From Wolbachia endosymbiont (group E) of Neria commutata (GTDB lineage: Bacteria; Pseudomonadota; Alphaproteobacteria; Rickettsiales; Anaplasmataceae): a stretch of DNA of 64,000 nucleotides. The stretch spans positions 248,001-312,000 of the forward strand of contig NZ_OZ034692.1 of NCBI RefSeq assembly GCF_964026735.1. Direction: 5' to 3'. The translations under genes were made by a program, and so were the position numbers. Shown here one piece after another: positions 1-9,847 of this stretch. The stretch's first letter is position 1, and each line of letters begins with the position of its first letter. The notes under the pieces are model-generated. The model made no database searches and was not told where the DNA came from. It saw only the letters and a program-made list of their open reading frames with translations.

Positions 1-637
1 TTACAGAACGTACATAACGCATCCATTTTTAGGGTTTTTGTTTAATTTGCACAACTCAAATATTTGCCGACTTTTTAAGAAAATGTAGCCATTATTGGCC
101 AAAAAAATTACTATAAAAAAGGATAGAACGCTGACGCCAGAAAGGATTTTAAAAATTTTAGCAGACGTCACGGAGCAACCGATACAGCGGCCGAAAGACA
201 GCAAAAAACGTAAGAAAAGTTATTCCGGAAAAAAGAAAGCAACCACAATAAAAACCGAAATTGTGATCGAGGGAAATGGGCAAATTCTGTCGATTTCGAA
301 GTCGCATAGAGGTCAAATGCATGATTTTCGCATAAGGAAACAGGAAAAATTGTTGGCCAAAGATAGCATAAAATATGCCGATTCTGGGTATCAAGGTTGG
401 CAAAAACTGCAGAAAAACGTTGTGATTCCGTACAAAAAACACCGTAAAAAGCCACTAACGGAGGAGCAAAAGGAGCATAATCGGAAGCTGGCATCGTTCA
501 GGATGCGTGTGGAAAATAAGATTCGCGAGATAAAAATCTTCAAAATAATGTCAAATGTTTACCGCAATTTTCAGAAGAAATACAACATGAGATTTAATAT
601 TATAGCAGGAATTGTGAATTTGAGGCATAGTTTTTAA
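1..637 (+). pseudogene. IS5-family (ISL2-like) transposase, partial, in-frame stop
   Basis: The C-terminal 180 codons are open from a TTG at 95 to a TAA at 637 and contain DSGYQGWQKLQ, the second-Asp region of a DDE_Tnp_4 transposase, followed by the conserved basic region with RMRVENKIREIK. Upstream in the same frame there is a TAG at about 86-88 where the copy at 14324 has GAG (Glu). The reading frame is therefore broken by a nonsense codon, not a frameshift. The TTG start downstream of the stop is probably not a real start. The same stop exists in the copy at 57463-58296. The product is unlikely to be an active transposase by itself. Confidence 0.85.
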
Positions 638-706
638 TAATTTTTAGGCTGGGGATTTCTTACCAGATTTTATCAGCAACTTGCTTCACGTTGTTTCGCA
701 GGGGGG
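1..706 (+). mobile_element. IS5-family (ISL2-like) insertion sequence, left part outside window
   Basis: This is the right-hand part of an IS whose full-length copy lies at 57393-58372 in the opposite orientation. The two appear identical from base 1 through the end of the transposase frame. The right terminus reads toward 706 and ends in a G-run (TTGTTTCGCAGGGGG). That matches the ends at 52541 and 57393, where the inverted form GACCCCCTGCGAAAC is seen. The transposase is of the DDE_Tnp_4 type with an N-terminal helix-turn-helix, as inferred from the full copy. The terminal bases 660-706 also serve as the 3' end of the neighbouring minus-strand gene. The left end is not in the window. Confidence 0.85.
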
Positions 707-2003
707 CTATAGATAACTGCTCAATGCTGTCTATTTTAATCTGTAAAGTATTTTGTATGAACTTACTTGCTTGTTTTCCGTCTATAAAAATAGTCAATTT
801 GTCCTTTAGTTCGTAGGTAAAATTTTTACCTTTTAAGAGTTTGATGAAACGATTACTATCGTCTTCACAACTAAAAGTTATATTAATGCCCAAAATCTCT
901 TTTTGATCATATATTATATCAATTTTTGGTTTATGACCATAACCTGCTCCAATGATCTTTCTTATTGAATGCTCTATTGTTATTTTTTTTACTTTGAAAT
1001 CTTCATCGAGTTCTTTCAAAAACTTAAGAGTAGGTGATTTATAACTTGTAAGAAACAACTTTTGTCTATATTGCTCATTATGCTCCTTTACTTTAGCAAA
1101 ATATTTTTCATATTCAGTTAATTTATCTTTCCCCTTTTTTTCCATTCTCTCTAAGAAATTTTCTACTGACTCTTCTTTTTTTGTTGGAATTTTACGTATG
1201 AGTGGAATTTGCTGTAATAATCTGTAAAAATAACCATAACAAACAACTTTTGCATTCTTTGAAAACAGCCCCTTAAATTTTTCCACAACTTTATATAGGT
1301 TTGCTGCTTCTGGTTTGTAATGCCCACTATTATTATCTATGTGCGTTATCTTACCATTTATTACCTGAAGCAAACCAGAACATATAACTGGCTCGCCGCC
1401 AGCAAGCATTGAATGACGATAAGCATATTCTTCTGTGCGAGTATTAACATGTGCATGAGTTACTAATCTTCCATCAAGCGTGAGTACATAAGCTACATAG
1501 CCTTCTTTTCCTTTACTTGTCTCATTAGTTGTATCATATAACTTACCTTCTAAGGTATATAATTTTAAATCTCCATTTTCTTCACCAATGTATAAAGCAT
1601 GCTCAATTTGCTCATCTGGAGTAAAATATTTAACCTTTGTATTAGTTCCAGGAATTGTTCTTTCTTCAGTTCCAACCTCTGGGAATAAATTATAACGCTT
1701 AAAAAAATATTTAAACTTACTCTCTATCCAATGTAAAATCCTGTTTTTTATACCAAAAATTTTTTTATTACCTAAATCGATAGATAATTGTTGTTCTTTC
1801 GGCACTCCAGGATATTCTGATCTTGTAGCAATCTTTCCAAATATCCTGGAAGAACGTTTGAATACTTCCATTAAATATTCTTTGCGTTCTTTGGATATTG
1901 GGGTTTTAACTTTATTTTTGAATAATCCCATTAAATATTCTTTGAGTTCTTTGAATATTGGCATTTTAATTTTATTATTGATATTACTTAAATAATATAT
2001 CAA
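660..2003 (-). CDS. unknown protein with plant-IQM-like SGHY motif; C-terminus supplied by an IS end
   Basis: This is a 447-residue soluble protein I cannot name. Residues 14-48 hold a short tandem duplication (PIFKELKEYLMGLFKNK, then PISKERKEYLMEVFKR). Around residues 197-230 a compact motif occurs: HSMLAGGEPV, then a strand pair, then NNSGHYKP. Its layout (HS.LAGG, a G-rich strand turn, SGHY.P) resembles the motif I recall from plant IQM proteins and some bacterial effectors; this is memory, not a search. The last 14 residues (PLRNNVKQVADKIW) and the stop codon come from the terminus of the adjacent IS, so the native C-terminus is lost or replaced. A candidate secreted effector, by inference only. 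Confidence 0.6.
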   Translation of the reverse strand: MIYYLSNINNKIKMPIFKELKEYLMGLFKNKVKTPISKERKEYLMEVFKRSSRIFGKIATRSEYPGVPKEQQLSIDLGNKKIFGIKNRILHWIESKFKYFFKRYNLFPEVGTEERTIPGTNTKVKYFTPDEQIEHALYIGEENGDLKLYTLEGKLYDTTNETSKGKEGYVAYVLTLDGRLVTHAHVNTRTEEYAYRHSMLAGGEPVICSGLLQVINGKITHIDNNSGHYKPEAANLYKVVEKFKGLFSKNAKVVCYGYFYRLLQQIPLIRKIPTKKEESVENFLERMEKKGKDKLTEYEKYFAKVKEHNEQYRQKLFLTSYKSPTLKFLKELDEDFKVKKITIEHSIRKIIGAGYGHKPKIDIIYDQKEILGINITFSCEDDSNRFIKLLKGKNFTYELKDKLTIFIDGKQASKFIQNTLQIKIDSIEQLSIAPLRNNVKQVADKIW

Positions 2004-2080
2004 AATATGTAAAAAGTCAAATTATGAAAACTTAGCTTTAATCATGGGACCGCATTCCAAATACTGGCAAATCAACTCTT

Positions 2081-2104
2081 TATTAATAGATTAATCTATT
2101 AATA
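2081..2104. repeat. perfect 24-nt palindrome after alaS
   Basis: TATTAATAGATTAATCTATT plus AATA reads the same on both strands. It lies 6 bases beyond the alaS stop codon. There is no T-run on the minus strand after it, so it is not a classical rho-independent terminator. It could act as an RNA 3'-end hairpin or be a chance AT-rich palindrome. Confidence 0.5.
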
Positions 2105-2109
2105 GCTGT

Positions 2110-4686
2110 TCAAGCACCAGTGTAGCCTGCTAAGTGATTATAAATATCTGAGATTACATTACTACTATCACAGCCTGCTTGTGCAAGTTCAGCATTTCCT
2201 CCACAATTTTTTCCAGTTGCTATAGATACTAGTTCTTTAGCGTTTATTTTATTAATTAAGTCTTTGCTGACTTTCACAATCAACACTGTTTTATTTTCTT
2301 CTGTTACAGTGAAAGCTATGACCGCTTTTGACTTTTGTTGCTGCAAAATAAATTCCCTTATTATATTTGCTGGAATGCCAGTAAAAGCGTGACTCAAAAA
2401 GTTTATTTCACCGATTTCAGTGCTTTTTATATTCTCTGCGCTTACAAGTCTTTTATATAAATTTTTTATTTTAGCTTCGAATTCCTTACGCTCCTGATTT
2501 AAAATATTCAAGCGATTTATTATATCGCTTACTGGTGCTTTTACGAATTCTGCAACTTTTTTTAGGTTAATCTCATTATTACGCACATAATCAATTGCTT
2601 CTTGTCCTGTTAGAGCCTCAATCCTTCTCACTCCAAACGCAACGGAACTCTCTGTGACTATTTTGAAAAGACCTATCTCTCCAGTGTACTGTACATGCGT
2701 ACCACCACACAATTCTTTTGAGTCTCCGATATTTACAACTCTAACTTTATCACCATATTTTTCACCAAAAAGCGCCATAGCCCCTTCATTTATTGCTTGG
2801 TTCATGTTCTGAATCTTTGTAGTAGTACAATGGTTTTCTCTTATTAGACTATTTACCATATCTTCTACCCCAAATAGCTGATTTTGAGTAACCTGAGCAT
2901 TGTGACTAAAATCAAAACGTAGTTTATCTGGTGCAACCAAAGATCCTTTTTGGGTTATATGATCACCTAGAACTTTTCTCAACGAAAAATGTAAAAGATG
3001 TGTGGCTGAATGATTTCTTCGTAAGTTCATCCGCCTTTCTTTATTAATACTTGCTGTAACTATATCACCTTCGGAAATTGAACCAGACTTAATAATGCAC
3101 CTGTGTAAGTATAGATCATTAATTTTGTTGGTATTTTCCACCATCGTTATACTTCCATCGGACTTGATGAAACTACCAATATCTCCCACCTGCCCACCTG
3201 ACTCACCATAAAATGGCGTTTTATCAAGTATAATAGTTACTTTTTCTCCCTCATTTGCAGAGTTAAGTATTTTATTATCGGCAGAAATAATGGCTAGTAC
3301 TTTTGCATCATTTATTTCGTTATGCTCATAGCCTACAAATTCTGTCTTGCCAAATTTATCAATTAAATCGAACCATACTTGCTCTACTGATTTTTCACCA
3401 GATCCAGCCCATTTAGCACGCGCTCTTTCTTTTTGCTCTTCCATTGCATCATCAAAACCCTTTTGGTCAAAATTTATTTTTCTCTCTTTTAAAATATCCA
3501 GTGTAATATCCAAAGGAAATCCATAGGTGTCGTATAGTTTAAATGCTGTTGCACCAGGCAAAGTGTCACCTGCATTTAAATTTGCAGTTGATTTATCGAG
3601 AAGGTTGATACCTTTCATCAGAGTGTCCTTAAAATTTTCTTCCTCTGATTTTAATGTTGTCTCTATTAAGCTTTTAGCTCTAATTAGCTCTGGATAAACA
3701 TCTCCCATATAAGCTGAACTTGTGCTATCTATTAACACTGGAAAAACACGGTGTAATAGAGAGTCATTATATCCAAGCAGGTGGATATAACGCACAGCTC
3801 TTCTAATCAGTCGGCGTAGAACGTAATTTCTACCTTCATTTCCAGGAAGCACTCCCTCTGCGATAAGAAATGTAGCTGCACGCAGGTGATCTGCAATTAT
3901 TTTATGCGCTACTTTATTTTCTATGCCTCCACAATATTCTCGTGATTTGTTTATCAGAGCAGCAAAGAGATCGACATCATAGTTGTCATGAACATTTTGC
4001 ATCACTGCAGCTATTCTCTCAAGGCCCATTCCTGTATCGATGCACTTTTTTGGTAACTTATGCAAATTACCTTCTTCATCCTTGTTAAATTCCATAAACA
4101 CCAAATTCCAGATTTCAACCACTCTATCGTCGCCTTGTAAATTAGGATTTGCATGGTCATAAAAAATTTCAGAACATGGTCCACATGGACCGGTGTTTCC
4201 CATACTCCAAAAATTGTCATCTGTTGCAATTCTTATAATTTTATCGTTTGAAAAACCGCTTATCTTGCGCCAAATATCATATGCCTCATCATCAGTGTGG
4301 TAAATGGTTATGGACAGTCTACTCTTGTCGAGTGACAGTTCTTTAGTAATAAAGTTCCACGCAAGCTCTATTGCGGTTTCTTTGAAGTAATCACCAAAGC
4401 TAAAGTTACCGAGCATTTCAAAAAATGTGTGATGCCGAGTTGTATAGCCAACGTTTTCAAGGTCGTTATGTTTACCACCTGCTCTTAAGCACTTTTGACT
4501 TGAAACAGTGCGGTTCATTTCAGTTTTTTGCATACCAGTAAAAATGTTTTTAAATTGCACCATGCCAGCATTTGTGAACATGAGTGTTGGGTCACTTTCT
4601 GGAATGAGAGGAGAAGAGAAAACTTGCTCATGGCCATTACCTACAAAAAACTTCAAAAACCTTTCTCTGATTGCGCTTAATTTCAT
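2110..4686 (-). CDS. alaS: alanyl-tRNA synthetase
   Basis: This enzyme charges tRNA-Ala in the cytoplasm and clears mischarged Ser/Gly. The 858 residues match the usual bacterial length of about 870. The class II catalytic core is at the N-terminus ([19 protein letters not shown] near residues 85-103; [13 protein letters not shown] near 165). The editing domain has the zinc-binding HSATHLLH motif and the later ELCGGTHV motif. A C-terminal coiled-coil and DHHA1-type domain follow. The start ATG at 4686 gives the canonical beginning, with RERFLKFF close to the N-terminus. Nothing suggests damage. It stands alone; the gene upstream on the same strand (hemA) is over 300 bp away. Confidence 0.98.
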   Translation of the reverse strand: MKLSAIRERFLKFFVGNGHEQVFSSPLIPESDPTLMFTNAGMVQFKNIFTGMQKTEMNRTVSSQKCLRAGGKHNDLENVGYTTRHHTFFEMLGNFSFGDYFKETAIELAWNFITKELSLDKSRLSITIYHTDDEAYDIWRKISGFSNDKIIRIATDDNFWSMGNTGPCGPCSEIFYDHANPNLQGDDRVVEIWNLVFMEFNKDEEGNLHKLPKKCIDTGMGLERIAAVMQNVHDNYDVDLFAALINKSREYCGGIENKVAHKIIADHLRAATFLIAEGVLPGNEGRNYVLRRLIRRAVRYIHLLGYNDSLLHRVFPVLIDSTSSAYMGDVYPELIRAKSLIETTLKSEEENFKDTLMKGINLLDKSTANLNAGDTLPGATAFKLYDTYGFPLDITLDILKERKINFDQKGFDDAMEEQKERARAKWAGSGEKSVEQVWFDLIDKFGKTEFVGYEHNEINDAKVLAIISADNKILNSANEGEKVTIILDKTPFYGESGGQVGDIGSFIKSDGSITMVENTNKINDLYLHRCIIKSGSISEGDIVTASINKERRMNLRRNHSATHLLHFSLRKVLGDHITQKGSLVAPDKLRFDFSHNAQVTQNQLFGVEDMVNSLIRENHCTTTKIQNMNQAINEGAMALFGEKYGDKVRVVNIGDSKELCGGTHVQYTGEIGLFKIVTESSVAFGVRRIEALTGQEAIDYVRNNEINLKKVAEFVKAPVSDIINRLNILNQERKEFEAKIKNLYKRLVSAENIKSTEIGEINFLSHAFTGIPANIIREFILQQQKSKAVIAFTVTEENKTVLIVKVSKDLINKINAKELVSIATGKNCGGNAELAQAGCDSSNVISDIYNHLAGYTGA

Positions 4687-5013
4687 TATTTTTACTCAGG
4701 CTATTTGCTAATAATAAATCTCAATGGAAATAAAATCAATTCATCAATTTTAATATTAATACCAACTTTTACAAACAACTAGGCAGATAATTGACAGAGC
4801 AGATGGTTTGCATTGAGCTTTCCGTAACATCACGAATGAATGCACATATAGCATCCTCCTTTGATGGTACATTCTCATATATTATACCATCACACTCCGG
4901 GACTGTACATTTAAGTAGCTAATTTAGTAAGCGTAAGAGTAATCATATCAAATTATTTTTTTGCTAGCATCATAATCTCTGGTCCCTTTTGAGTCGTCTT
5001 TACTGACTGGCTA
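4687..5013. other. gene-free spacer with possible IS481 3'-end scar
   Basis: This is a 327-bp spacer between alaS and hemA. At 4886-4911 the string ACTCCGGGACTGTACAT closely resembles the 3' ends of the IS481-like fragments at 50486 and 52716 (TTCTGGGACTGTACAT, CTCTGGGACTGTATAT). A minus-strand reading frame without a start codon (about 4911 to 4769) has no family I recognise. No RNA gene was seen. Confidence 0.4.
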
Positions 5014-6219
5014 TCAACTCGTAAACCTCATTTGAGTTAGCTCTAATTTTTTAAACACTGTCACCAAAGACTCAGTCAAATGTTTTATCATCTCATCAGT
5101 ATGGTAAGGGGTTGGTGTAATGCGAAAACGCTCAGCTCCCTTGGGTACTGTAGGGTAATTTATATGCTGTACGTATATCCCATGCTCATCAAATAATAAC
5201 TTTGATGCTTTCTTGGATAATTCTGAATTACCGATTATTATTGGAATTATGTGAGTTTCTGTAGGAATAATGTTAATTCCTGCATTTTTTAATGAGATTT
5301 TAACTTTTTCAACAACTTCTCTTTGCTTCTCTCTTTCAATATTACTTGACTTTAAGTGCTCAACACTGGCCCTTGCTGCCGCTGCAAGAACGGGTGACAT
5401 AGCGGTGGTGAAAATAAACCCTGGGGCAGAACTCCTGATTACATCAACCAGGCTTTTTGATGATGCTATATACCCACCCATAACTCCAAACGCCTTCGAT
5501 AATGTACCTTGAATAACAGTTATTCTATCCATCAAACTTTCCATTTCTGCAATTCCACCGCCACGTGGACCATACATTCCAACTGCATGCACTTCATCCA
5601 GGTAAGTAATTGCATTATGTTGATCAGCAAGGTCACATATTTCTTTAAGTGGTGCTATATCACCATCCATTGAATATACGGACTCAAGAGCTATTATTTT
5701 TGGTGTCTTTCTATCTATAGAATTTAACAACTGTTCTAGATGTGCAACATCGTTATGTTTAAATATATGCTTTGGTCTTTTTCCCGACTTTATACCTTCT
5801 ATCATCGAAGAATGATTTTTCTCGTCTGAAAAAATTACCACATTTGGAATAACGGATGACAAAGTGCTGAGCGTAGTCTGATTAGCAAGGTAGCCGCAAG
5901 CAAATGTTAAAGCAGATTCCTTTTGATGTAAATCAGTCAAAGATTTTTCCAACTCAACAACTTCTTTTGTTGTACCAGATATATTTCTTGTTCCACCGGC
6001 ACCAACCGATGAATTTTGAATAGCAGCAATGACACTCTCATTCTGTGACATTCCCAGATAGTTATTACTGCACCAAACGATTACTTCCCTATTTCTTTCA
6101 TAATCCATAATATGAGGAAGTCTTCCAGGCAAAGAAGCAAAGTGCGTAAACTCGCGGTAACGACCTTCGCTTTTTATATCGTTTATTTTGTTTGAAAATA
6201 TTTCTTCGTAGTTTACCAA
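5014..6219 (-). CDS. hemA: 5-aminolevulinate synthase
   Basis: This PLP enzyme condenses glycine with succinyl-CoA in the first step of heme synthesis (the Shemin pathway typical of alpha-proteobacteria). The 401 residues match the family. Recognisable parts are SNNYLGM near residue 51, [19 protein letters not shown] near 73-91, [17 protein letters not shown] near 206-222 with the PLP-contacting Asp, and [13 protein letters not shown] with the Schiff-base lysine at about K242. 2-amino-3-ketobutyrate CoA ligase is the nearest alternative, but the [11 protein letters not shown] context and the genome type favour ALAS. The gene looks intact. Confidence 0.97.
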   Translation of the reverse strand: MVNYEEIFSNKINDIKSEGRYREFTHFASLPGRLPHIMDYERNREVIVWCSNNYLGMSQNESVIAAIQNSSVGAGGTRNISGTTKEVVELEKSLTDLHQKESALTFACGYLANQTTLSTLSSVIPNVVIFSDEKNHSSMIEGIKSGKRPKHIFKHNDVAHLEQLLNSIDRKTPKIIALESVYSMDGDIAPLKEICDLADQHNAITYLDEVHAVGMYGPRGGGIAEMESLMDRITVIQGTLSKAFGVMGGYIASSKSLVDVIRSSAPGFIFTTAMSPVLAAAARASVEHLKSSNIEREKQREVVEKVKISLKNAGINIIPTETHIIPIIIGNSELSKKASKLLFDEHGIYVQHINYPTVPKGAERFRITPTPYHTDEMIKHLTESLVTVFKKLELTQMRFTS

Positions 6220-6295
6220 GTTTTGATCTACTAATAATTAATACAATTATAATAAATTATTGAGTGGTAAACTACAATCTTTATTCTTCAAGTTA

Positions 6296-9200
6296 CTATA
6301 CTGCAAGTTTGCCCTCACCAACATCAGTAACGCTATTATATTCCCCTGAGCTTTTAGGCTTACAGCAGTATACAATAGCAGTAGTAACAGCAGCAGCCAG
6401 ATAACAAACCCCTATAGCTGCTACTATCCCTGTTGCTAGCAAGCTAGCATCCAAAACGAAATACATGCTTAATGCACCAATCAGAACACCAGCTCCAGTT
6501 GCTGTGAACGCTAAAGTAGCTGCAAGAGGCAATTTGCTTTCCTGTGCATTTTGGTCTGGTTCAGCTGTGCCAGGAGCATTATTACCACTGATTTGTGCTG
6601 ACACTTTTGTTTGAGTTACTTGTGGAGGAGCTGGATAACCCAGCGAAGTCATAAACTCTATAAATTCTGTATTCTTACGCATTATTGCCATACTTAAAGA
6701 GTTTTCTTTTATAAAATCATTTTGTAGTAGAGCATTAGTTATCGGATTATTTTCTAAATATGGACATACAACATTATCCAGTAGTAATTTTATAACTTTT
6801 TTGTGCTCTTCATTTATTTCTCGATTGTAAGCTATAATATGTAACGCAGTACCGACACAATGACTTTGTACATTAACATATTTCTCTTTATCTTCTGCTG
6901 CATCTATCAAAATAGAAGCTACACCAGGATGACCATGTTCAGCAGCACTATGTAACGCAGTTTCACCATCTTTACTTTGTAAATAAAGGTCTGCTCCTTT
7001 TTGTAAAAGATATAGTACTACTTCTGAGTTGCCTTGTGCAGAAGCATACTTCAAAGGAGTATCATTATGCCGATCTCCAGCATTAATCTTTGCTCCACGC
7101 TCTATTAGCAACTTTACAACATCTAAACGTCCATAGTACGCTGCTTCATGTAAAGGAGTAGCTCCACTTCCTGTACTGCTTACTGAATTAACATCTGCAC
7201 CACTATTAAGTAAAAGTTCCACAAAATCTTTATGGCCTTCTTTTGCAGCTAAGTGTAATGCAGTGTTACCTTCACTATGTCTTGACTTTGACGTATCCTC
7301 AATATTCGCACCCAATCGTATTAGGCGCTTCCCCTCATTAACATTGCCGTTCTGTGCTGCAACGTGTAAAGGAGTAAATCCTTCTTTGTTATAGTCATTT
7401 ATTATTTGTTTTTCATCACTTGCTTCTGATGTATGAGTATCATTAAGTACAGGTATTTTTTCAGGAATTTCTGGAGTGCTGCTACCACTAGGCCGTGTTG
7501 GCTGAACACGATTATTTTCCTTGTATACCACGTCTTCAATGAAATGATCACCACTTACTGCAGCAGGAGTCTCTGGCTCTGGAGTGCTGCTACCACTGCC
7601 GCAACCACTGTCTTTTCTATTTTCTGGTATTGTAACATTAGGATCAACATGATTTTCTTCTCCCGTTGCAAGAACTTTGTCAATGGTTTGCCCATGTTTT
7701 TTTTGATAGTATCTCAGGGCTGCCTCACGACGTACTTCTTCAACCCTTACGAGAAACTGCTCACCAATTTTTTGAGCACTTTCTGCGTGTAGAATATTTT
7801 GCCTTTGCAGTTCATTGACCCTTGCTTCCGACTGTGCCAAATAATTATCAAGATCTCTTTTTTCGTCTTTACCCATTACACCCCCCTTATTATTACTTAT
7901 TAAATTACTATTATTCTCTGCAGGCCCCAGTGTTGCAAGAACATTCTCCCCTGCCTGTTCGCCGCTATCACTTTTAGGCTCCGCACTATTGGCTGCAACT
8001 GGAGAAATCAACTGTTCTGCAACTGGTGGTGTTGTGATATTTTTCTTATTTTCTAGTAAACTTCTTAAATTGCTTAATCTAGCAATAAGGCCTTTAACTA
8101 TTTTATACTCACCATGAGAAATATAGCCCATAGTCTTTTGTAGAAAAGCATAAGCAGACCCATCAACGTAAGTGCTCCATGCCTTATCATGCTCTTTAGC
8201 AAATTTATCTACTATTTCATGTATTCTTTTAACTATTGGTAAATTTTCTTCATGTTGCGCGGACTTAACGCTGGATTCAAGACTATTCACATAAGAACTT
8301 AAGGCACTAACATCCTTATCTTCTACTGCATTTTGTACTAATTTCTCTACACTATTTAGTATGTTCTTTGCAGCTAGCTTTTTAACTTCTTCTCCCTCTT
8401 TATTTTCCAGCGCTTTAATAATACTGTCACTATGTCTTGTGCACAAATCTTTAATAATTGGAGCACTCTTTGCATCTACAGCACTCCCTAAAATAGTAAT
8501 CAGACTATCTTGCAAGAAAACTTGCTTATCTTGATCATTTGATAGTTGAGGATCATTCTCAATTAACTTTAATACCTCTGTTATGAATTCTATATTGCCA
8601 GTTTGTGAAGCTGTTTTTAAAATTAAATTGTAAACTTCTTCTTTTCTTTTTCTTGCCCCATTATTACCGCCATTTTTTATTTTACTAATAATTTGTGCAT
8701 CAAATGTCTGAATTACTTTGTCATCCGCAAATGCTTCTTTATAAATTTGTTGAATTACCGGATCTTCATTCTTAGTGCATCTTGTGCACAGATGTTCAAC
8801 AACTGAAGCATGCTCTTGGCTTATTGCACTTGCTAAAAGAGTAATAAAACTACTTTTAAATAGATCTTTTTTATCTTGATCGTTAGTATCTTTAGCATCC
8901 ATTTTTATAGAATTTAGCACTATATTTATAAATCCTATGTTTTGCACTAGTGATGCTGTCTCAAATATACCATACAAAGAATCAGATATACTTTGTCGTT
9001 GTTGTAAAATTTCTTTTAAGTCTTGAAATTTCCCTCCAGCAATAAAAAAAACTCCATTGAATAACTTCGACTCTTTTCTTAACGCTATAGCTGAAAAGAA
9101 ATTAACTTGACCACATTGCGTTTTAATTGTTTTCTCTTTTAAGCTTTGATAAAGATCAGGAAATTTCTCTATGAAGATTTCAATATACTTTTCACCACCA

Positions 9201-9811
9201 ACAAGTAGCGGTAAAATACTTAAGTTTTTTTCAGCAAAAAGTACATTCTGATAGTTCTTTGCCAGATCATCATTAGCTGCAATTGCTAAAAGCAACAGTT
9301 CTTTCACTGAGTAACCATGATTACCATTCTCCATATTGCGCTTATACATGGAAAGTATATTTGAATATATATGCTGATGATCACTTCTTCCTTGCAAGTC
9401 TAAATTAAGTTGTTGTGAACAGAAGTTTCTAAAGTTCTCGCTACCCAGATCCGTAATCAATCTGTTCTCATAGTCTTGTATATCATCAATCTTGCTATTT
9501 AGAATATCCGTCATCTCAGTAAAAGTGAGATTTTTAGGTACAGTAACAAATGACTCCTCTTTATCATCTTCAATGATAAATGACTTAGGGCCTTCACCAA
9601 TATTTCCAATAAGAAACTGAATAAGTGAATTATCATCTTGAGGTGTTAATACGGCCTCTCTATCAGAACTTTTGCCTTCTTCAGTCTCTGAGCAATTACC
9701 AGAATTTCCAGAATCTGATTTTCCAAATTCAGGACAACTCTTAGTCAATCTTTCGTCTTTGATCTCAGCTGGATCTTGTGATACAAAATCGCGAAAATTA
9801 GAACCAAACAT
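6296..9811 (-). CDS. large ankyrin-repeat protein with C-terminal membrane hairpin
   Basis: This is a 1171-residue protein. The first ~780 residues are mostly helical, acidic and not assignable. Six or so ankyrin repeats span about residues 805-1010 (GFTPLHVAAQNGN, NTALHLAAKEGH, ATPLHEAAYYGR, DTPLKYASAQGN, ETALHSAAEHGH, then a degenerate one). Two hydrophobic helices lie at about 1090-1150, followed by a short hydrophilic tail (CCKPKSSGEYNS). Ankyrin proteins of Wolbachia are widely thought to be host-interaction proteins, some secreted by the type IV system; that role is inference here. There is no signal peptide. The membrane hairpin at the extreme C-terminus resembles that of the protein at 29941-30627. 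It lies 36 bp downstream of htpG on the same strand. Confidence 0.92.
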   Translation of the reverse strand: MFGSNFRDFVSQDPAEIKDERLTKSCPEFGKSDSGNSGNCSETEEGKSSDREAVLTPQDDNSLIQFLIGNIGEGPKSFIIEDDKEESFVTVPKNLTFTEMTDILNSKIDDIQDYENRLITDLGSENFRNFCSQQLNLDLQGRSDHQHIYSNILSMYKRNMENGNHGYSVKELLLLAIAANDDLAKNYQNVLFAEKNLSILPLLVGGEKYIEIFIEKFPDLYQSLKEKTIKTQCGQVNFFSAIALRKESKLFNGVFFIAGGKFQDLKEILQQRQSISDSLYGIFETASLVQNIGFINIVLNSIKMDAKDTNDQDKKDLFKSSFITLLASAISQEHASVVEHLCTRCTKNEDPVIQQIYKEAFADDKVIQTFDAQIISKIKNGGNNGARKRKEEVYNLILKTASQTGNIEFITEVLKLIENDPQLSNDQDKQVFLQDSLITILGSAVDAKSAPIIKDLCTRHSDSIIKALENKEGEEVKKLAAKNILNSVEKLVQNAVEDKDVSALSSYVNSLESSVKSAQHEENLPIVKRIHEIVDKFAKEHDKAWSTYVDGSAYAFLQKTMGYISHGEYKIVKGLIARLSNLRSLLENKKNITTPPVAEQLISPVAANSAEPKSDSGEQAGENVLATLGPAENNSNLISNNKGGVMGKDEKRDLDNYLAQSEARVNELQRQNILHAESAQKIGEQFLVRVEEVRREAALRYYQKKHGQTIDKVLATGEENHVDPNVTIPENRKDSGCGSGSSTPEPETPAAVSGDHFIEDVVYKENNRVQPTRPSGSSTPEIPEKIPVLNDTHTSEASDEKQIINDYNKEGFTPLHVAAQNGNVNEGKRLIRLGANIEDTSKSRHSEGNTALHLAAKEGHKDFVELLLNSGADVNSVSSTGSGATPLHEAAYYGRLDVVKLLIERGAKINAGDRHNDTPLKYASAQGNSEVVLYLLQKGADLYLQSKDGETALHSAAEHGHPGVASILIDAAEDKEKYVNVQSHCVGTALHIIAYNREINEEHKKVIKLLLDNVVCPYLENNPITNALLQNDFIKENSLSMAIMRKNTEFIEFMTSLGYPAPPQVTQTKVSAQISGNNAPGTAEPDQNAQESKLPLAATLAFTATGAGVLIGALSMYFVLDASLLATGIVAAIGVCYLAAAVTTAIVYCCKPKSSGEYNSVTDVGEGKLAV

Positions 9812-9847
9812 GTTTTACCCCATAAAAATAACTAATAAAGCATACCA

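Noticed and set aside
95-637. Independent functional gene from TTG 95
   Set aside because: It is the C-terminal part of the transposase after an in-frame stop; the TTG has no convincing ribosome site.
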